This document shows positions 1 to 10,033 of a stretch of 64,000 nucleotides of DNA, in pieces. The position numbers and the translations under genes are program-made. This stretch comes from Brachynemurus nebulosus (lineage: Eukaryota; Arthropoda; Insecta; Neuroptera; Myrmeleontidae). The notes under the pieces were generated by a model that was not told where the DNA came from, made no database searches, and saw only the letters and a program-made list of their open reading frames with translations. The stretch covers positions 1,116,001 to 1,180,000 of the forward strand of contig JAPWDM010000050.1 of the NCBI GenBank assembly GCA_035578155.1, in the 5' to 3' direction. Within the stretch, counting starts at the first letter, position 1; every line of letters begins with the position of its first letter.

Positions 1-1711
1 TTTGTACATAAATATGTATTAAATATATTTTTCAGAGTAGTGAATGCAATGAATACGATGAATACATAATAGCCATAATAGTATATTGTACAATAAGTGG
101 GAAAAGAGGCTTATTTCTCACGTATTTTACACTATACTTTTTCTACGAGCACATCTTTTTTCGTAAAATTAGCATAAATAATTAAAATAAAATTTAAATA
201 AATAGTAAATACGCTGCCAATAGGGTGGGCACACAGCTTCCTCGTAGTCGTAAAAGGCTTTAAAACAGTATTCTACCAAATATACATATTATATACCGTG
301 AAATTATATTTTCGCCTTGAAGTTTATAAAAAACTGTTGTAACTCAAAAGACTTAAAGGCTAAATTATAAAATAATAACAAAAATATTTTAGAAACTAAC
401 CCCCAATATACCCTGAAAATTTGAGCGAGATAGGACTAGCAGTAAATAAGATATTGACATTTAATGGGATTTCATGGTAGCGGCGTAGCTACCGTTACTC
501 CGATTTCGATTAAATTCATAGGGGACCATATAGGAACCAAACTACATCATTTCTGAAAATTTCATAAAAAAGAATTGAGTAGTTCAGAAGTTATGCCACT
601 TGGTGCAATTTTGGAATGACATGGTAGCGGCGTTGCTACCGTTTCTCCGATTTCGATTAAATTCATAGGGGACCATCGCGGAGCCAAACTGCATAATTTC
701 TGAAAATTTCATTAAAAACAATCGAATAGTTCGGAAGTTATGCCACTTAGTGCAAAATTGGAGACACACAGACGGACAGACAGACGGACGGCCCAAACCA
801 AAATTGTTCAGGAAGCTCTAAAACGTAAAATGTGCGTAAAAAATTTGATTTTGGAAAGAAAAAATTTTTTATTTTTCAAAAGTGATCACAATGCTTCCGC
901 TACTTTAGTAGTCTCGCTTGAGTGGAGCAATCGACAATCCCGCACGAGTTGCACATACTATTTTTTATTACGAATTTCACATACTTTTTTCTATTATTAT
1001 CACTGTTTTTGACATTTTTATTACTTTTTTAAAATAATAATTTTAAGTGTTCGTCTTTTTTTTCTGAATTAATTGTCGTTTAAATTACTTTGTTGGTGGT
1101 TTCTATAGAAATAATTATGAAATATTTATTAAATGAAAAATTAAGAGGCGGCTTTGCGTGTTTTGATTAAATTTTGCGTGTTTTATTGTCAATTTGCGTG
1201 TGAAAAGTTACTTTCCACACGCAAAAAAGTATGCGGGAAGAATACAGTGGGCAAACAGCTATTTTGCGTACAGAAATGTGTGCGCCAAGTTAGTACTTCT
1301 CCCGCATGAGTAATAAAAACATTTTTCTGATATTTTTTTTAAAAAACATACTGGATGCGCTTGGTTCTCTTGAAAATTCAACTAAAATTCCCGCGTTATT
1401 ATTCACAGATACAGGTGGATACAGATGGCACTACTTACAACAAAAAATTATTTACCTAAATGTAATTAAATAACTCAAAATTAATTTTTATTAAGTTTTT
1501 TTTTCTTAATATAATAAATAAAAATTTTCTAATAAATTATTTGCTTAAATATTGATTTTTTAAAAATTAAAATTATTTAAAAAAGTTACAAATCATATTT
1601 AAATTTCAGTGAAATGTATATTGTAATATTGTAATTTTAAAGGTTATATCACATTATTGAGGTTAATAGTACGAATATGAATAACAATAGTATTATTTTT
1701 TAAAATATACC
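1..1711. other. Upstream flank, no gene recognised
   Basis: No coding exon is recognisable. The stretch holds a tandem duplication (473-770), runs of A/T, and around 1130-1310 a patch of repeated 'TTTGCGTGT' words facing 'ACACGCAAA', plus 'TATGCGGGA' facing 'TCCCGCATG', which looks like a small decayed inverted-repeat element. Open frames here are short and have no recognisable domain. Confidence 0.6.
473..770. repeat. Two tandem 147-bp units
   Basis: The words CATGGTAGCGGCG, CTCCGATTTCGATTAAATTC and ATAGGGGACCAT occur at 473 and again at 620, a period of 147 bp. The second unit runs into a GACAGACAGACGGACGG stretch. This looks like a fragment of an interspersed repeat with internal duplication; the class is not identifiable. 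Confidence 0.75.
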
Positions 1712-2866
1712 ATGTTTTTTAATAGAATTAAATTACTGTATCAATTAAATAAGTACGCAACAATGTGTATTATAAAAAAAAATCGTCCTATCCATACCAG
1801 ATCAACTTTATTTAACGAAAATAACAATGATAAAACACTAGTTGTACGCGATAGTTTTGCCGACGTTAAACAAAAAGATAAAACCACGTATTTAGATCTA
1901 ATTAAAATATTTGAAAATCGCGATAAGCATCGTCGGGGCCATGTAGAATTCATACAAACCGCGTTAAAGCATATGGAAGAATTTGGCGTCCATAAAGATT
2001 TAGAATCATATAAAGCATTAATTAATGTTTTGCCGAAAGGCAAATTTATTCCACAAAATATATTCCAAGCGGAATTCATGCACTATCCAAAACAACAGCA
2101 GGTTGCTATAGACTTACTGGATCAAATGGAAATGAACGGCGTAATGCCCGATCAAGAATTAGAATTGATTTTATTGAATATTTTCGGCACCAGAGGTCAT
2201 CCATGCCGTAAACTTTGGCGCATGATGTACTGGATGCCGAAATTTAAAAATCTATCCCCGTGGCCATTACCGAACCCATTACCTAACGAACCAAAGGAGT
2301 TAGCACGTTTGGCGATTCAACGGATATCATCAGTGGACTTAAAAACAGAAGTCAAAGAATATAACACTGAAAATGTGCAAGACTCCGTAGACAAAACGTG
2401 GATAATTAGCGCACAAAGTCCAAAACAGAAAGATCTAATTAATAAATTACCGATTAACGAATCAATCTATGTGGAAGGACCCAGTTTAGTTTGGATCCGT
2501 GATGTTTCGATCAATTACTTTATCCTCCGAGCTGAACCGAAGCCCGCCGAAGATTTCGAAAACGACGATATAGATGATGTTAGCCGAATACGAATACCAT
2601 TCTATGAAAAATCGCAAAAAGTGATGATTCCACAATCGGTACATGAACAAGATGATGGAATAATTTTAGCAATATGTGCCACGGGAACGTCTACACAAAA
2701 TTCACTATTATCGTGGATACGGTTGATGGAAACGGATGGAAATCCAGCGTTAGAGAAATTACCAATTGTTTTTACACTAAGGCAACCTACACGGGAGCTA
2801 ACCGTTACGAAAACTGATACTAATAAAACAGATGTAACTACTATACAAGATAAAAATTTAACGTAG
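1712..2866 (+). CDS. Ecsit: ECSIT, Toll-pathway / complex I assembly factor
   Basis: Intact single-exon gene of 384 residues. ECSIT is known as an adaptor in Toll/IL-1 and BMP signalling and as a mitochondrial complex I assembly factor. The ECSIT core is recognisable at residues 60-190, with the conserved run FGTRGHPCRKLWRMMYW followed by a PWPLPNPLP segment (158-191), and a C-terminal domain around VEGPSLVWIRD. The N terminus (residues 1-30) is basic and lacks acidic residues, as expected of a mitochondrial targeting peptide, which supports the first ATG; a second in-frame Met is at residue 18. The last 20 residues are Thr/Asp/Lys-rich and look disordered. A canonical AATAAA follows within about 10 bases of the stop codon. 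No intron is seen inside the gene. Confidence 0.95.
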   Translation: MFFNRIKLLYQLNKYATMCIIKKNRPIHTRSTLFNENNNDKTLVVRDSFADVKQKDKTTYLDLIKIFENRDKHRRGHVEFIQTALKHMEEFGVHKDLESYKALINVLPKGKFIPQNIFQAEFMHYPKQQQVAIDLLDQMEMNGVMPDQELELILLNIFGTRGHPCRKLWRMMYWMPKFKNLSPWPLPNPLPNEPKELARLAIQRISSVDLKTEVKEYNTENVQDSVDKTWIISAQSPKQKDLINKLPINESIYVEGPSLVWIRDVSINYFILRAEPKPAEDFENDDIDDVSRIRIPFYEKSQKVMIPQSVHEQDDGIILAICATGTSTQNSLLSWIRLMETDGNPALEKLPIVFTLRQPTRELTVTKTDTNKTDVTTIQDKNLT

Positions 2867-2970
2867 TAATAATTAATAAAGTAATAATTCCTATTACTTT
2901 TGTTTTATTAATTCTAATCTAGCCTTTTAAAAATAAAAATATCAGATCGACCTTTGCGGTGCAATTAAAA

Positions 2971-3337
2971 TATGGAGTGTAGAATATAAGGAGGACTATC
3001 TTGTACGGAAAACAATAGAAAAATAGTTCAAAAAGTGTCCCGTTTTAAGTACTAACAATAAGTAACAGTTCAAAAACTCGCCAGAATAGCGCTAGAGTAG
3101 CAAAAGAGTATAGTGATTTTTTTTTATTGAGTTTTATAAAAAATTTTAAAATAATAAAACTATTATATGTAATAATTATAATAAAAAAACAATAATTACA
3201 TAACAACGCAGATGTTTTTCTTTCCTTGTTTACTTCTCTAAATTTACCCTTTTGCTACAGTAGCGCCGCCACTATTTACGCCTTTCTATGAACACTTTTT
3301 GATACAGAGATGGTGCTCCTGATACCTACCCTCCATA
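2971..3337 (+). mobile_element. TATGGAG-ended MITE, copy 1
   Basis: Non-autonomous element of 367 bp, bounded by TATGGAG and CTCCATA. The flanks AATTAAAA (2963-2970) and AATTGAAA (3338-3345) are an 8-bp target-site duplication with one change. It is in the opposite orientation to the copies at 9471 and 29057 and carries the same internal words, such as AAAACTCGCCAGA and AGTAGCGCCGCCAC. Confidence 0.85.
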
Positions 3338-3649
3338 AATTGAAAGCTATTTATGTTGAAACCTTTTGCCAAAAATCCACTCCGCAACTCCTCAGTATCC
3401 GTGCACACGGTATTAATTTTTTAAATTGAAAATTAATCGCCTTCAAAGTTAGAATTCCTCTTATAATAAAAAGTATCCAAATTGAAAGTTAGTTAGGTCC
3501 CTGCATATGATTAGTATTTTTAGCATTTCCCTTTGTGCGAATTTTCGTAACACTAAAAAAACCTTCAGTCTTTTTAAAAGCCAATTTTTAAATTTTTCGC
3601 ACTCGATATCTCGAAAACGAAATGAGATTTTTTTATATTTTTAGTTTTT

Positions 3650-5860
3650 TAGATAGTGTCATTGTACATTTTCACGGTCACCTGGTTTTTTGACTATAAA
3701 TAAAAAACTAATGGTCCGATTTGGATGATTTTTTTTTAAATGTTCGTCAGTACGGCGGATTAATGGAAAAAAATACTAGAACTCGACACCGATATTCGAA
3801 GTGCTGGGAATGGCTGAGAAATAAATGGACGGTGGAGCACCACTGGAATTTCATTTTCAGGCAAAGGGTAATTAAATAAGATTTCCAATTACCCTTTGCT
3901 CGAAATTGAGGTTGAGAACTCGATCTAACAATGTAAAAGATTTTTATAAAACGATTATTGGTCAAAATTTGGTGTTTTTTTAGCATTCTTTGTATTTTTA
4001 GTATAAAATCGAAAAGTGCTTTTTTAAATTTTTTTTAAAATTAGGCTTTTGAAGGAAATTTTTTTTTGTTATAAATGGAAAGATCATATTATATAAGTTT
4101 TATAAGAAAACTCTTTTTATTTTTTCTAAACGTAATAATTAAGAAGTTATATTAAATTAAAAATAAATTTTTAAACTTAGAACAGATAACGGGCCGATAG
4201 TTTCCGAGCGCTTATGTGACGTAATAAAGGTAATATGGCCTGAACATAGCTACATTAGTGTCTTTTTATTTTCAAAGCTTTTAGACCAAGAGCTACTGGC
4301 CGATTTGCGATGGTCATTTCAACACGCGTTAAATTGAGAAGATAAAATCTTGGACACTTACTCTACATGCATAGAAATTCAGTTCTGGCAAGCCTATTCG
4401 GCCGGGTTGAGTCATCTTTAACGTTTAAAGAGTGTAAAAAATAAGGCCCAATGTATATAAAACAGTTCTGGAATTTTGATTTATGAAAGTTAAGAATATT
4501 TTTTATCGATTAAAAACGTTCTGGTAGTGTTTTCACTTCACCAAGGTAACGCCAGAATAATCTAAAGTTGTGATAAATTTCATAATTATGTTGACAAATA
4601 TGAAAATATTGTGTATCCATGGTAATGTGATTTAAAAATAAGAGAGATTACGAATAAGAGATTACACTGTTCTTATGAAAAGTTTCTCATTATTATTGTT
4701 CTGACTCATATTTATCTAAATAATTTAAAATAACAAAATTAATTTATTTACGTTTAATCTTCTGTAGTTATACAAGAAGGTGTAATTTCGCAAGTGATGC
4801 TTAAATTTTTTAATTTTAATAATATTTATCGACTAAAATTTCAGTATATTCACATTTAAACTTCCGGGTGATACCGTAATCTCAATTTTAACAATATGCT
4901 TTTGGTCTATTGTTGTATAACAGAGTCTAATTATTTACATTTCGTTTTAACGAATTTCCAAATTCAGCACAATTTACCACAAATTTACCACAACGACGAC
5001 TAAACCCGGCCGAATAGGCTTGCAAGAACTGAATTTTTGTGTAGAGTAAGTAGTATCCCAAATCCTATCCTATCAATTTAACGCGTGTTGAAATGACTAT
5101 CGCAAATCGGCCAGCAGCTCTCCTACTATTACTGTTGCTATGAAATTATTGTTACTATGAAATTACTGTTGCTCTGAAATTGTTGTTTCTAACCAAATTA
5201 TTGCTTACTATAAACTTCACTGTCGAAATATCAAAACTAAAGAAATATCGAGCTTGTTTTGTACCACTTTGTGATAGCAATGCAAAAATAAATCCGGAAA
5301 AAATGTCCCTCAAGATTTTGAACATCGAAATCAATGAAACAACCACCAATAATTTTTCCTACTAAATTTTAATAATTTTGACATCTTACCTTTATGACGT
5401 CACAGACATCGCGATCTTTTGTAGTGCTGTTTTTAACCAAATGATATTTTTTAAAATTTTTCAAGTTTTAATTAATTTATTATTTATTATAAATCTCATT
5501 TTTAAAAAATTTTTCGTATCGATTATCAATATTATTTATGATGTAGATTTGAAATAAAACAAAAAAAATGATATTTATTTTTTATTCAAAAACCCAATTG
5601 TTCATGTTTTCATGTAGATTACGAAAAATAATATAATAAGTTGATATTACCCACGATAAAAAAATTTTATGAACGATTATTCCTAAAAGCTTCCATTTTT
5701 GCCCATTTAAAGCCATAAAAATATCAAATTCATTTCTGTTTATGATTCTTATCACTAATCCGCCGTAATGACGAACATTTAAAAGAAAATCATCCAAATC
5801 GGACCATTTGTTTTTTATTTGTAGCCAAAAACCCAGGTGACCGTGAAAGTATACAATTAC
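3650..5860. mobile_element. Foldback element with long interrupted arms
   Basis: Two pairs of inverted segments share one centre. The outer pair is about 3660-3770 against 5745-5855, both containing ACGGTCACCTGG and ATGGTCCGATTTGGATGAT. The inner pair is about 4280-4410 against 4985-5125, both containing ATTTCAACACGCGTTAAATT or its complement and GCCGGGTT/AACCCGGC. The nested symmetry indicates one element of about 2.2 kb or two nested ones. The exact ends and any target duplication are unclear. Confidence 0.7.
5239..5328 (+). pseudogene. Possible THAP-domain N-terminal remnant
   Basis: Inside the foldback element, a frame reads KKYRACFVPLCDSNAKINPE, with the C-x4-C spacing and the following NPE run common at the start of THAP zinc fingers. 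Nothing after it continues the domain. THAP domains are the DNA-binding part of P-element-type transposases, so this may be a transposase relic. It is short and could be chance. Confidence 0.35.
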
Positions 5861-6146
5861 CAGATCTTTTTTTTTATTTTTAAAAAGTGTTTACTTTTGC
5901 CAATTTTACCAGAATATACATTCAAATCACATCGTCCAGCAAAATTGCAGTCATGCTTAACTCTCTATTACATCATTGTTTGCCTAGCACTGAAACGGAT
6001 AACTATTTTACCAGGATCAGGATAACTTGAAACATAATACAAAAATTTGAAAAGGTTGCGCTGACAAAATAATTGCATTAAGCGTTCATTTCTTACCGGA
6101 GCCGAGTCTTGAAAAAAATATATTTTCAAAAATACTGACTACTTAC

Positions 6147-6470
6147 AATCACATGAAATTGTAGGGATCGTTATATCTAACTCAATTTTCAAATTAGGAT
6201 TTCTAGATGTATCTACAAACAGATCATTTTTTATTTTTGGCGTTATAAAATCCATAATTTCTGAACCAACTAGAATCACGATAATTATTGCACTTATAAT
6301 TGTAACTAGAAAGAAAAACAATTTTTATAACACTTCGCACAGATATATTTATTTACGGTACTTTAATACAAACCTGTAGCACCTTCGTAGGTTTTAATAC
6401 TGATTTCCTCAGCGGGTTTTGGATACGCATCAAACCGGCGTAATAAATCTAAACCGAAGCGAGATTTCAT
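6147..6470 (-). CDS. ERGIC3: ERGIC3 (ER-Golgi cargo receptor), first two coding exons only
   Basis: Exon 1 is 6374-6470 and exon 2 is 6147-6305, both with GT..AG borders and matching phases, giving 85 residues. The peptide opens MKSRFGLDLLRRFDAYPKP, followed by EEISIKTYEGA, one hydrophobic membrane segment (about residues 33-53), then KNDLFVDTSRNPNLKIELDI and a Cys near the end. This order matches the conserved N terminus of ERGIC3/Erv46-type cycling receptors of the early secretory pathway. The long lumenal domain and second membrane segment are absent from the window. Either intron 2 is more than 6 kb, with ECSIT nested inside it on the other strand, or this is a truncated copy. The reading frame shows no damage. 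Confidence 0.8.
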
Positions 6471-6654
6471 TATTTAAAATTTTGAATAGTTTCAATTATA
6501 GTTCCAATCCCAACAATACAGATATAAAATATCAACATAGGATACTGAATATGTGTGTAACAAGAACTTGAAATTGACAGATGTTAACAGGGCTGCCACG
6601 TCAAAGATTTTGAAGACAAGTGTGAAGCGTGTGAAGGTTGCTGTTTGGTCTTGG

Positions 6655-9190
6655 CCATAGATAAAGTACCCCAGAATTTCATTTCTGCAAGATAGCCAAC
6701 TTTCATACATTTTTTTAACCCTCTATAGGGACCGAGCTTGACGACATTATTGCCATCTGGTGTCAGATTTAGCGATGCATTTCGGGAGTGACATAGATAT
6801 ACATAACTATTCTTAGATTTTTGGATATCTTGTCTATAATGTTATTAAATGTCAAATTAAATTTTGTTAATATTTAAAATGCACTTTCTGATAATTAAAT
6901 TATCAATTAAATAATATTATTTGTAGGATTAATATCAGCATGAATTTCGTAATAAGATATTGTTGTATTAAAAGTTGTTCCAATTTTCTTAGTAAAAGTA
7001 AGTATAAAAAACGTACAAACGTTTTGCTGACGTGATTGATATTGATGTCAGTATTGCAAAACTGCGTACAAACAACTGCCCATAACGGAATCGAGAATTA
7101 TGTGTTTAACATGCTTAACATACTTAACATAGCAGATAATATCCCAGTAATAATTAGTTATAATAGTAAATGTCATACAGAAGAATGTTTCGAAGAATGT
7201 GTCAATCCAAATTATGTGTAATTTAAACAACATAGATGGGATAAGATATACGGAAATGCAAGTTAATATTAACGTGAAGAAAACTTTAAATACGAGATAG
7301 ATATGTTGTCTCTACTGCTCTATGGTGGTATTGGTCGTCACGTGTCTGTACTATTGTATACATATCTATGACACCATACGCATGTACGCGGCTCCGTATG
7401 GAGATGTAACAATACGAACAACAATCAAATCCATTGTCTTGTGATTGACCTACACTCATCGACTGCTACTGAGAGATTGACTACTAAGTAGCCTAATGTT
7501 CACAGAAATGTCCACTGGTGATTACAGAAAAGAGATAGCTGCTGTACCTCTGTACTCTGGCGTGTCTACTTTTTTCACTAATGGAACATCAACTTTTATT
7601 GTGTTTCTGCAGAGGGCAGCATAGATAAAGTTACTAGCACAGACGGTTACTAGATTTTTAAGAAAATAGATGCTTTCTGAGATTCCCAGTTACATGTATA
7701 ATTTAATTAAAAGCAGATAAAAGGTTAATTTCGCAATAAAATTAAAAAAATTAGTTTTTTGTGAAAAAAGAAACTACAAAATTCACGAAAATTTAGTTGG
7801 CATTACTTTTCCCCTAAATGCACTGTTACACAGTGTCGTTTGTGTTTGCTAATAGAACACGATCACTGCTATCCACAATTTTTCATATACGTAGCATAAT
7901 AAATATATGGCCAGTCGGGATATGAAAACATGTCCCAACATCACGGCACAACAATATTAGTTCTAGCTCTCTCTTTGGAGAAACTTGGTTCGTTTTGCGC
8001 AAATGCGACTATTTGGTGGAACTGGAAATATTAGTTGAACGTTGAACGTATATGCCGGATACGCTGTTTGGCGCGTATCCTAAAAAAAAAAAATAAATAA
8101 TAATAAATTTTGAATAAATTAAATAAAAATAATTTTCAAGTATATAAAAAATACTTTTCTATTTATTTATAGCGTTTGACATAGTTTTTTACACTTTTAA
8201 ATTTTATCAAATAAAAAAAATTTTGCACATCAAATTTTTTAAACTTATATCAGTTTAAAATACGCGCAAAATGTATCTATTGAAGCCACTAATTGAAGTA
8301 CCTGCGCAAAACAGCTGAAGTGCCTCTACCCCAAAGAGAATAACACTATTTATATATATAGAAGAGCACTCACTCCAATTATAGGAATTTTTTCTTAGCA
8401 AGTGGTTTTTGGCGCTGAGTTCAGAGGGCAGTGCAGTAGCACTGCCGATATCTGTCGAATTTACTGTTCATAGAACTTATTCTACTATTTTAGAAATTTA
8501 TAATTTGTAACATTTCTATAGGAACAATTACAAAAAATTCTATCAGGAAATTTTAATTTTTTTCGAATTAGTTATTTATGAGAAATTCGTCTATTTTTTT
8601 GAGTTCAATATTAAATTTAATAATTTTACTTAATTATTATTGGAGGTATGTATAATTAATATTTATTAGCTTATTTTTATTTGAAAATAATTATTTATTT
8701 CATTATTACAGTAAATTAATTAGAAAAGTAGAATACATTTTATCCGTTGCAGAAAAATGGGAGGAGCACACTTGCCAGAAATTAGAATCAGTGATAGTAA
8801 TATATACATATTTACGAAATACTTGATTAATGTAAAATTTTGAATAAAAATAAATTTACTTTTGTTTTTAAACAAATATATGAGTTTATAATTATTGTAT
8901 GAGTTTTAAATTTGAAAAATTGATCAAAATAAAATGTAATTAGGAGAATTTTAGTGGATTATTTTACTAGTAGTAATCTACATTATCGAATATGGCTAAA
9001 GATAATTTAAAATTATTATAGTGACATCTCTGTTCTTTTCAAGTGTACTACGCATGATGATAACGACAACGATGACATCTATACCCAGTGCCCCCGTTCT
9101 CAGTTCCATAGAGAGGTAATAGAGAGTCAAAAAAATTTATTGAAGTTGGCTATCTTTCAGAAATAAAATTCTGGTGTACTTTATCTATGG
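6655..9190. mobile_element. Element of about 2.5 kb with inverted ends
   Basis: The left end (about 6655-6770) contains CATAGATAAAGTACCCCAGA, GATAGCCAACTT and CTCTATAGGGACCGAG. The right end (about 9063-9190) carries diverged inverted matches: CTGGTGTACTTTATCTATGG, AAGTTGGCTATC and CTCAGTTCCATAGAGAG. The interior holds a repeat shared with 34.3-34.8 kb and 59.0-59.5 kb, and no recognisable transposase. Confidence 0.6.
7270..7650. repeat. Interspersed repeat, copy 1
   Basis: The words ACTAAGTAGCCTAATGTTCAC and GATTACAGAAAAGAGATAG recur with small changes at 59335-59420, and in reverse near 34410-34480. Class unknown; no coding potential seen. Confidence 0.55.
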
Positions 9191-9470
9191 TTAGTACTTT
9201 TACCAAAGTTCGCGCGCTCTGGTTTGTATTAATTTATTTAATTATTTATTAATTTATACATGAAACGGGCAAAAGTATAGCAATAATAAGTGGAATACAT
9301 AATAATTAATATAAAGTATAATAAAGCTCTTAAAAAAAATCGAATTTGATACTCGAAAATAAATATCGATTTTCGATATGTCGAGATTAAAAATATCGAC
9401 GATATTTATTGATTATTTTCTGAAAAAATATCGATATTTTTGGCCCCTCCCTAATTATAAACATTTACCA

Positions 9471-9826
9471 TATGGAGGGTAGATATTAGGAGCACCATCT
9501 CTGTACCAAAAAATGTTCATAGAAAGGCGTAAATAGTGGCGGCGCTACTGTAGCAAAAGGGTAAATTTAGAGAAGTAAACAAGGAAAGAAAAACATCCGC
9601 GTTGTTATGTAATTACTTTTTTTTATTATAATTGTTACATATAATTGTTTTATTATTTTAAAAATTTTTATAAAACTCACAAAAAAATCACTATACTCTT
9701 TTGCTACTCTAGCGCTACTCTGGCGAGTTTTTGAACTGTTACTTAGTACAGAAAACGGGACACTTTTTGAACTATTTTTCTGTTGTTTTCCGGCCAAGAT
9801 AGTCCTCCTGATATTTACCCTCCATA
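9471..9826 (-). mobile_element. TATGGAG-ended MITE, copy 2
   Basis: 356 bp from TATGGAGGG to CCCTCCATA, in the same orientation as copy 3. Internal sequence is closely similar to copies 1 and 3. The flanks (ATTTACCA and ATTTTTAA) are only weakly similar, so the target duplication has decayed or the ends differ. Confidence 0.8.
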
Positions 9827-10012
9827 ATTTTTAATTTATGATATGTTTATTTCCTTGTGACTATTTCAAATAATAATTAAACTACTTCAATAATAAATAT
9901 AATTTAATTATACACACAAAAGGTAATTAAATATTAAAATTAAATAATAAAAAATGGCATTGTGTAAAATTCTATACATGTCATATAATTATGTTTCCAC
10001 TCTTTCCAGTTA

Positions 10013-10033
10013 ATGCTTGTTCAAAATGGTTAA
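10013..10033 (+). promoter_or_regulatory. Possible upstream ORF overlapping the U2A' start
   Basis: An ATG at 10013 opens a six-codon frame that stops at 10031-10033, just past the U2A' ATG at 10026 and in another frame. It lies directly after a pyrimidine-rich tract ending in CAG at 10009, which looks like a 5'UTR splice acceptor. If transcripts contain it, it could reduce initiation at the main ATG. Neither the transcript start nor the splice is proven. Confidence 0.3.

Larger units (their letters stand above)
2880..6146. other. Intergenic region made of repeats
   Basis: Between ECSIT and the ERGIC3 exons I find the TATGGAG MITE (2971-3337) and a foldback element (about 3650-5860). I looked on the minus strand for later ERGIC3 exons and found none; weak splice-like words near 6050-6130 are not supported by any ERGIC3-like peptide. 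Confidence 0.6.
6471..10012. other. Intergenic region, repeats only
   Basis: No coding exon recognised. It holds a long-terminal-inverted-repeat element (about 6655-9190), an ATCGAT-rich element end near 9330-9450, and TATGGAG MITE copy 2 (9471-9826). Peptides readable inside the MITE do not resemble any family. Confidence 0.6.

Noticed and set aside
6030..6130. Tiny candidate ERGIC3 exons (TTTCAAG then ACTCGGCTCCG then GTAAGA)
   Set aside because: Splice-like words exist, but the 11-base product does not give an ERGIC3-like peptide and the phase cannot be confirmed.
9567..9797. 76-codon minus frame with a Lys/Ser-rich start
   Set aside because: Lies wholly inside TATGGAG MITE copy 2, and the same region of copies 1 and 3 does not keep it open.
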